A DNA stretch of 64,000 nucleotides from NCBI RefSeq assembly GCF_024171955.1, contig NZ_JAMTCS010000007.1:62001-126000 (forward strand), written 5' to 3'. Below the pieces are notes generated by a model that saw only the letters and a program-made list of their open reading frames with translations, ran no database searches and was not told the DNA's origin. A program made the translations under genes and the position numbers. This document shows positions 58,919 to 64,000 of this stretch, piece after piece. This DNA is from Promicromonospora thailandica (GTDB lineage Bacteria; Actinomycetota; Actinomycetes; Actinomycetales; Cellulomonadaceae). Every line of letters begins with the position of its first letter. Within the stretch, counting starts at the first letter, position 1.

Positions 58919-58990
58919 ATCCCCTTCGAGACCGAGGTTTCTTCGCTTTGAGGCGGCTCAGAGCGAAGAAACCTCGGTCTCGAAGGGGAT
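58919..58990. terminator. 72-base palindrome, family A copy 2
   Basis: Arms 58919-58952 and 58957-58990 pair over 34 positions with a single G-T wobble and a GCGG loop. The first 27 bases after ATC match copy 1 at 24956-24982 except one position. It lies between ltaE (minus strand) and the GH3 gene. Confidence 0.85.
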
Positions 58991-59006
58991 CAGCGGACGG
59001 GCGGGG

Positions 59007-60107
59007 TCAGAGCGACGCCGCGACGCGCGCCACGAAGCCGTCGACGTCGGCCTCCGTCGTGTCCCACGCGCACATCCAGCGCACCTCGACGCGGTCGGCG
59101 GTCTCGCCCGGGGCCCAGTCGTAGAACCGCACGTCGGCGCGCACCCGGTCGGCCGCGGCCCGCGGGAGCGTCGCGAACACCACGTTCGCCTCGGTGGGCC
59201 GCGTGACCCGGACGGCGCTCTCGGCCGAGGTCAGGCCCGCCGACCCGAGGCCCGCACGCAGCCGGGCCGCCATCGCGTTGGAGTGCTCGGCGTTGCGCAG
59301 CCACAGCGGCGCCTCCGGCCCGGCGCCCGACGTCGGCGTGCCGGGCTCACCGAGCAGCGCCAGGAGCTGCGCCGACACGAACCGGGTCTTCGACGCCAGC
59401 TGCATCGTGGCCTTGCGCAGGTACGGGACGGCGGCGGCCGGCCCGGTGGCGCCGTCGTCGTCCGACAGGGCCACCACCGCCTCGCCGAGCATGCCGCCGT
59501 TCTTGGCCGCGCCGAGGGACAGGATGTCCACGCCGACGTCGGTGGTGATCTCCCGGAGGCCGACGCCGAGCGTGGCCGCCGCGTTGGCCAGGCGCGACCC
59601 GTCCATGTGCACGCGCAGGCCGGCGGCGTGGGCGGCGTCGGCGAGGAGCTTGAGGTCCGCCACGGAGTAGACCGTGCCGAGCTCCGTGACCTGGGTGAGG
59701 CTGAGCACGGCGGGCTGGGCGCGGTGCACGTCGCCGAGGTCGCCGGCCCAGCGGTCGACGGCGTCGGGCCCGATGCGGCCGTGCGTGCCCGGGACGGTGA
59801 GGAGCTTGAGGCCGCCCACCCGCTCGGGTGCGCCGTTCTCGTCGGTGTGGACGTGCGCGACGTCGCTCGCGACCACACCGCCCCAGCGCGGCGTCACGGC
59901 CATGAGGCTCACGACGTTCGCCCCGGTGCCGTTGAGCACGGGGAAGATGCGGGCACGGTCGCCGAAGACCTCGGCGGCGCGCACCTGGAGACGGGCGGAC
60001 ACAGGGTCGTCGCCGTAGGAGACGGCGGCGCCGTCGTTGGCCGCGACGACGGCGGCCATGACTTCGGGGTGGACGGGGGCGTAGTTGTCGGAGGCGAGCT
60101 GCAGCAC
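59007..60107 (-). CDS. ltaE: Low-specificity threonine aldolase
   Basis: 366 residues, a PLP-fold type I enzyme. FPVLNGTGANV (about 55), HVHTDENGAPE (about 84), VHMDGSRLANAAATLG (about 165) and the PLP lysine in LSLGAAKNGG (about 197) are recognisable. It cleaves L-threonine or L-allo-threonine to glycine and acetaldehyde. The GTG at 60107 is the start, with GGAGGAG at moderate distance. Confidence 0.88.
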   Translation of the reverse strand: MLQLASDNYAPVHPEVMAAVVAANDGAAVSYGDDPVSARLQVRAAEVFGDRARIFPVLNGTGANVVSLMAVTPRWGGVVASDVAHVHTDENGAPERVGGLKLLTVPGTHGRIGPDAVDRWAGDLGDVHRAQPAVLSLTQVTELGTVYSVADLKLLADAAHAAGLRVHMDGSRLANAAATLGVGLREITTDVGVDILSLGAAKNGGMLGEAVVALSDDDGATGPAAAVPYLRKATMQLASKTRFVSAQLLALLGEPGTPTSGAGPEAPLWLRNAEHSNAMAARLRAGLGSAGLTSAESAVRVTRPTEANVVFATLPRAAADRVRADVRFYDWAPGETADRVEVRWMCAWDTTEADVDGFVARVAASL

Positions 60108-60136
60108 CCTCCGATTCTCCTCCTCTCCACGACGTG

Positions 60137-60174
60137 TCAGACCCTCAGGTCACCGGGGTGACCTGAGGGTCTGA
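60137..60174. terminator. Palindromic element, family B copy 2
   Basis: TCAGACCCTCAGGTCACC and complement, 18-bp arms with a GG centre. Compared with copy 1 (46584-46623), three bases on each arm are exchanged in a paired manner (GTA/TAC against CCT/AGG). It lies past the LivF stop. Confidence 0.85.
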
Positions 60175-60190
60175 GACGTTGCGGAGTGGG

Positions 60191-60973
60191 TCAGGAGGCC
60201 TTGTCGACGTCCTCCGCCAGGGTGCCCAGGTACAGGGAGATCACCTTCGGGTCGGCCTGGAGCTCGCGGCCGGTCCCGGTGTGCGCGTCCTTGCCCTGGT
60301 CGAGCACGTAGCCGCGGTCGCAGATCTGCAGGCAGCGCCGTGCGTTCTGCTCCACCATGACCACGGACACGCCTGCCTTGTTGATCATCCGGGTGCGCAG
60401 GAACGTCTCGTCCTGCCGCACCGGCGACAGGCCGGCCGACGGCTCGTCGAGCAGCAGCACCGACGGGTTCATCATGAGCGCGCGGGCCATGGCGACCATC
60501 TGCCGCTCACCGCCGGACATGGCGCCCGCCCGCTGCGAGCGCCGCTCGCCCAGGGTGGGGAACAGGTCGGTGATGAACTCGAACCGCTCCGCGAACGCCT
60601 GCGGCCGCAGGTAGACGCCCATGCGGAGGTTCTCCTCGACGGTGAGCGAGGGGAACACGTTGTTGTTCTGCGGCACGAACCCGACGCCCTGCGACACGAG
60701 GGTGTTGGCCTTCTGGTTCGTGATGTCCACGCCGCCGAGCGTGACGGACCCGGACCGCACGGTGACGAGGCCGAACAGGGACTTCAGCAGCGTCGACTTG
60801 CCGGCGCCGTTCGGTCCGATGATGCCGACGAGCTCACCCTTGGCGACCTCGAGGTTGCACCCGTTCAGGATGTTCACGCCGGGCAGGTACCCGGCCACGA
60901 TGTCGGTGGCCTTCAGCAGCACCTCGCGCTTCTCGGCGGTGGGTGCGGCGGCGGGCGCGGCTGTCTCGGTCAT
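60191..60973 (-). CDS. livF: Branched-chain amino acid ABC transporter ATPase LivF
   Basis: 260 residues. Walker A GPNGAGKST (about 53), QNNNVFPSLTVEENL, the signature MSGGERQMVAMARAL and Walker B VLLLDEPSAGLSPV. The SAGLSP string and lack of an extension mark LivF. Its ATG overlaps the LivG stop by 4 bases. Confidence 0.95.
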   Translation of the reverse strand: MTETAAPAAAPTAEKREVLLKATDIVAGYLPGVNILNGCNLEVAKGELVGIIGPNGAGKSTLLKSLFGLVTVRSGSVTLGGVDITNQKANTLVSQGVGFVPQNNNVFPSLTVEENLRMGVYLRPQAFAERFEFITDLFPTLGERRSQRAGAMSGGERQMVAMARALMMNPSVLLLDEPSAGLSPVRQDETFLRTRMINKAGVSVVMVEQNARRCLQICDRGYVLDQGKDAHTGTGRELQADPKVISLYLGTLAEDVDKAS

Positions 60974-61998
60974 CGCTTCTCCTCCTCGGCCTCGAGCCGG
61001 GCCAGCACCGCGGGGTCGAGCAGCGAGTCGTCCCCGAGGTCGGTGTCGTGGTGGGCACCCAGGTAGGCGTCCACGACCGCCTGGTCCTGCATGACGGCGG
61101 CGGGCGGACCCTCGGCGACGATCCGGCCCTCGGCCATCACCACCACCCAGTCCGAGATGTGCCGCACGGCGTGCATGTCATGCTCGACGAACAGCACGGT
61201 CATGCCGTCGTCGCGCAGCGCCTGGATGTGCCCCAGCAGCGACTGGACCAGGGCCGGGTTCACGCCGGCCATGGGCTCGTCGAGCATGATCATGGTCGGG
61301 TCCGTCATGAGGGCCCGCGCCATCTCCAGCAGCTTGCGCTGGCCGCCGGAGAGCGACCCCGCGAAGTCGTCCTTCTTGGCGTCGAGCTTGAACCGGGAGA
61401 GGATCTCGAGCGCCTTCTCGGCGTTCCTCTTCTCCGTGCCGGACCACAGCGGCTTCACGAGGGAGGCGAAAAGGTTCTCGCCCGGGTTGTCCATCGCGGC
61501 GAGCTGCATGTTCTGCAGCACCGTCAGCCGGGACAGCGCCTTGGTGAGCTGGAACGTGCGCACCATGCCGTTGCGGGCGACCTTCGCCGCGCTGATCCCG
61601 GCCAGGGACTTCCCCTCGAAGGACCACGAGCCCTGGTTGGGCTTGTCGAAGCCGGTGAGCAGGTTGAAGAAGGTCGTCTTGCCGGCACCGTTGGGGCCGA
61701 TCAGGGCGGTGATGACACCCCGCTGGACCTCGAGGTGGTCGACGTCGACGGCCGTCATGCCGCCGAACCGCCGCTGCACGCCGTCGGCGACCAGGATCGT
61801 GTCCGGCTTGCTGACGCCGACCGTGGGCTCGACCGTGGCGAGCACGTGCTCCGCCGCCTTGGCGGCCGCGGAGTCGCTGCGCTCGACGGACTCGAGCGCC
61901 TCCACGGTGCTCTCCGGCTCTGTCACCTCAGTCACGTCGTTCTCCGTCGTCTCAGGGAGCGTCTCAGGGGGCGTCTCGGGGAGCGTCTCATCGGGCAT
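60970..61998 (-). CDS. livG: Branched-chain amino acid ABC transporter ATPase LivG with acidic N-terminal extension
   Basis: 342 residues, against about 255 for LivG. Residues 1-65 are an acidic, repetitive stretch (PETLPETPPETLPETTEN and Glu/Ala-rich helix). The ATPase follows, with GPNGAGKTT (about 98), LSGGQRKLLEMARAL and MIMLDEPMAGVNPAL. A C-terminal tail of about 30 residues (LGDDSLLDPAVLARLEAEE) is also extra. It overlaps LivM by 11 bases. Confidence 0.93.
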   Translation of the reverse strand: MPDETLPETPPETLPETTENDVTEVTEPESTVEALESVERSDSAAAKAAEHVLATVEPTVGVSKPDTILVADGVQRRFGGMTAVDVDHLEVQRGVITALIGPNGAGKTTFFNLLTGFDKPNQGSWSFEGKSLAGISAAKVARNGMVRTFQLTKALSRLTVLQNMQLAAMDNPGENLFASLVKPLWSGTEKRNAEKALEILSRFKLDAKKDDFAGSLSGGQRKLLEMARALMTDPTMIMLDEPMAGVNPALVQSLLGHIQALRDDGMTVLFVEHDMHAVRHISDWVVVMAEGRIVAEGPPAAVMQDQAVVDAYLGAHHDTDLGDDSLLDPAVLARLEAEEEKR

Positions 61999-62974
61999 CG
62001 AAGGCGAGCTCCTTCTTGTTCCCCAATATTCCTTGCGGCCGGAAGATCACCAGCAGCATCAGCGCGAGGCCGACCACGAGGCCACCGATGTTCTCGACCT
62101 GGTCGGGTGCGAGCGTCCCGGCCATGCCCTCGCGCATGCCGGCGCGCAGCAGCATGAAGACGGCCCAGAAGAGCATCGCGCCCAGCACGGGCCCGAACAG
62201 CGTGGCGGCGCCGCCGAGCAGCAGCACGGTCCAGACGAAGAACGTCATCGAGCGGGCCATGCCGTCGGGCTGCACCGCACGGGGCAGCACGTAGATGATG
62301 CCGCCCAGCGAGCCGAGCACACCGCCCAGCACCAGGGCCTGCATCTTGACGGCGTAGACGTTCTTGCCGAGGGCGCGCACGGCGTCCTCGTCCTCGCGGA
62401 CGCCCTTGAGGAGGCGGCCCCACGGGCTGCGGGTGAGCAGCCAGACGACGAGCAGGGCCAGTGCGACCAGCGACCAGCCGACGATGCGGACCCACCAGGA
62501 GTCCGACCCGTTGTTGAGGTACTCGAACGGTCCGATCGCGGTGCGCCCGTCCGGCAGGGGCGACAGCGCGGCGAACGTGTCCTTGAACTCGTTGCCGCGC
62601 AGGCCGGCCTGGCCGCCGGTCCACTCGGCGAGGCCGCTGGAGCGGCCGAGCATGCGGATGATCTCGGCGGCGGCGATCGTGACGATGGCCAGGTAGTCAC
62701 CGCGCAGCTTCAGCGTGGGCATACCCAGGATCAGCGCGAACAGGATGCTGGCGACCAGCGCGACGAGGACGGCGAGCCACAGCGGCGAGCCGGCGATCGT
62801 CGAGATGGCGAACCCGTAGGCGCCGAGCAGCATGAAGCCCGCCTGGCCCATGTTGAGCAGCCCGGTGTACCCGAAGTGCAGGTTGAGGCCGATGGCGGCC
62901 AGGACGTAGGCGGCGGTGGTCGGCGCGATCAGCTCGCCGGCCGCTTGCGTGAGGATTCGGCTCAGTTCTTCCAT
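61988..62974 (-). CDS. livM: Branched-chain amino acid ABC transporter permease LivM
   Basis: 328 residues, 8 to 10 membrane helices, with NLHFGYTGLLNMGQAGFMLLG (about 30) and GRLLKGVREDEDAVRALG (about 185), the LivM coupling loop. A ribosome site AAAGGA lies 8 bases upstream of the ATG at 62974. It follows LivH by 13 bases. Confidence 0.93.
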   Translation of the reverse strand: MEELSRILTQAAGELIAPTTAAYVLAAIGLNLHFGYTGLLNMGQAGFMLLGAYGFAISTIAGSPLWLAVLVALVASILFALILGMPTLKLRGDYLAIVTIAAAEIIRMLGRSSGLAEWTGGQAGLRGNEFKDTFAALSPLPDGRTAIGPFEYLNNGSDSWWVRIVGWSLVALALLVVWLLTRSPWGRLLKGVREDEDAVRALGKNVYAVKMQALVLGGVLGSLGGIIYVLPRAVQPDGMARSMTFFVWTVLLLGGAATLFGPVLGAMLFWAVFMLLRAGMREGMAGTLAPDQVENIGGLVVGLALMLLVIFRPQGILGNKKELAFDAR

Positions 62975-62987
62975 GGGAGTTGTCCTT

Positions 62988-64000
62988 TCAGCCGATCCGC
63001 TCGCGCCGGCCGAGGAGGCCCTGGGGCCGCAGCAGCAGGACGAGGATCAGGATCGCGAGCGCCGTGGCGTAGCGGAGGTCGTTCGGCATGCCGGGGATGA
63101 GCGGCGACATCTCGACGACGATGCCGATGACCATGGAGCCGGCCAGCGCGCCGTAGGCGGTGCCGAGGCCACCCAGCGTCACGGCGGCGAACATCAGCAG
63201 CAGCATCTGCATGCCGGTGTTCCAGCCGAACGTGCCGACGGACAGGCCGTACATGAGGCCCGCCAGGCCGGCGAAGCCGGTGGACATGGTCCAGACGATG
63301 CGGATGATCTTGTCCGGGTTGATGCCGGTGGCGGACGCGAGCGCGGGGTTGTCGGACACGGCGCGCGTGGCCCGGCCGATCCGGGTCCGCGTGAGGAACC
63401 AGCCGATGAACAGGATGGCCACGACCGCGACCCCCATCGAGGCCCAGGACCACGTCGAGAGCGTGATACCCGCGATCGTCATCGAGGTCGGGTTGGTGCT
63501 CAGGATGCGCTCCGAGCCGTTGCCGATCATGAGCTGGATCGTGTACTGCAGGGTCAGCGAGAGGCCGATCGTGATGATCATGAGCTGCGTCAGCGGGGTG
63601 CCGCGGCGGCGGAGCGGCTTCCACAGGACGACGTCCTGCACGAAGCCGGTGGCCGTGCAGATGGCCACCGCGAGGAGCGCGGCCGGCCAGAAGGGCAGGC
63701 CCCACATGTTGATCGCGATGAACGCGAACACCGCACCGAGGGTGAACTGCTCGCCGTGCGCGAAGGTCGACAGGCCGGTGGTGCCGTAGATCAGGCTGAT
63801 ACCCACCGAGGCCAGCGCGAGCAGCAGGCCGAGGCGGATGCCCAGCCCGAACTTCTGCCAGGCGTTCGCGAAGGAGAAGCCGCCCGAGGTCGCCTCCTGC
63901 TCCTCACCCGCGGCGGGCGTCTCGGCGCCGCCGCCCGAGGTCGCGGTCTCGTCCGGTTCGGACGACGGCCCGGCCGCCGGCTGGTCGCCGAGGATGATCG
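62988..64000 (-). CDS. livH: Branched-chain amino acid ABC transporter permease LivH, with N-terminal extension (cut by the edge)
   Basis: Open from the right edge, so 337 residues are visible. The core permease (about 60-337 here) starts GLGIRLGLLLALASVGISL and carries YGTTGLSTFAHGEQFTLG and TRTRIGRATRAVSDNPALA. Upstream there is an extracytoplasmic-looking Glu/Pro/Gly-rich segment (SSEPDETATSGGGAE, then QEATSGGFSF), longer than in E. coli LivH. The family's N-terminal region lies outside the window. No periplasmic binding protein gene is present inside the window. Confidence 0.9.
   Translation of the reverse strand, partial: IILGDQPAAGPSSEPDETATSGGGAETPAAGEEQEATSGGFSFANAWQKFGLGIRLGLLLALASVGISLIYGTTGLSTFAHGEQFTLGAVFAFIAINMWGLPFWPAALLAVAICTATGFVQDVVLWKPLRRRGTPLTQLMIITIGLSLTLQYTIQLMIGNGSERILSTNPTSMTIAGITLSTWSWASMGVAVVAILFIGWFLTRTRIGRATRAVSDNPALASATGINPDKIIRIVWTMSTGFAGLAGLMYGLSVGTFGWNTGMQMLLLMFAAVTLGGLGTAYGALAGSMVIGIVVEMSPLIPGMPNDLRYATALAILILVLLLRPQGLLGRRERIG

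Overview
The window is about 72% or more GC, has GTG/TTG starts, TANNNT -10 boxes placed 6-9 bases before start codons (leaderless transcripts), Tat signal peptides, a tricorn protease and an ArsR-ArsC fusion. Together these point to a chromosomal segment of a high-GC actinobacterium, most likely Micrococcales near Cellulomonadaceae/Promicromonosporaceae; the genus is inference. I see no prophage, IS element, CRISPR array, rRNA or tRNA. The gene content is mostly core and soil-lifestyle accessory genes.

Layout. 1-4.1 kb: a Pip/YhgE-like membrane protein and an MMPL exporter carrying a degenerate ABC-ATPase-like tail, divergent from a TetR regulator with a perfect 30-bp palindrome between them. 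4.1-8.5 kb: phosphoglucomutase, rhodanese, a Tat-exported GH10-like hydrolase, a GNAT. 8.6-13.3 kb: two MFS transporters flanking an NfeD-flotillin pair. 13.6-16.6 kb: two exported low-complexity repeat proteins behind a promoter with a structured leader. 16.8-18.8 kb: a ferritin-like/VIT1 metal transporter and an RNase H-fold protein missing three of four catalytic acids. 18.8-23.6 kb: an aromatic catabolism cluster (FAD hydroxylase, hydroxyquinol-type intradiol dioxygenase, an unannotated 45-aa ORF, a fumarate-lyase family enzyme). 23.7-33.4 kb: histidine phosphatase, PH-domain membrane protein, a double-HTH MerR with a DUF6194-like target, MOSC protein, metallophosphoesterase, APC permease, NDH-2, an ArsR-ArsC fusion, a VOC protein.

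33.4-38.8 kb (minus strand) is a sulfur operon: sulfonate-type ABC ATPase, lipoprotein and permease, then O-acetylhomoserine sulfhydrylase, a CoA-binding protein and a kinase-like protein without a P-loop. 38.9-44.2 kb: tricorn protease, a methyltransferase with a His-rich loop, an AraC regulator. 44.3-46.6 kb: a polar amino acid (possibly cystine) ABC operon. 46.6-57.5 kb: ArsR/MFS divergent pair, Gfo/Idh/MocA oxidoreductase, M6 protease, MFS, septum-formation-like lipoprotein, exported endonuclease/phosphatase, S9 peptidase. 57.5-64 kb: GH3 lipoprotein, threonine aldolase, and the LivFGMH branched-chain amino acid transporter running off the right edge.

The strongest signal beyond genes is a set of long intergenic palindromes. 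At least two families recur in the window, and copies differ by paired substitutions on both arms that keep the hairpin intact. Most sit between convergent genes and probably work as terminators.
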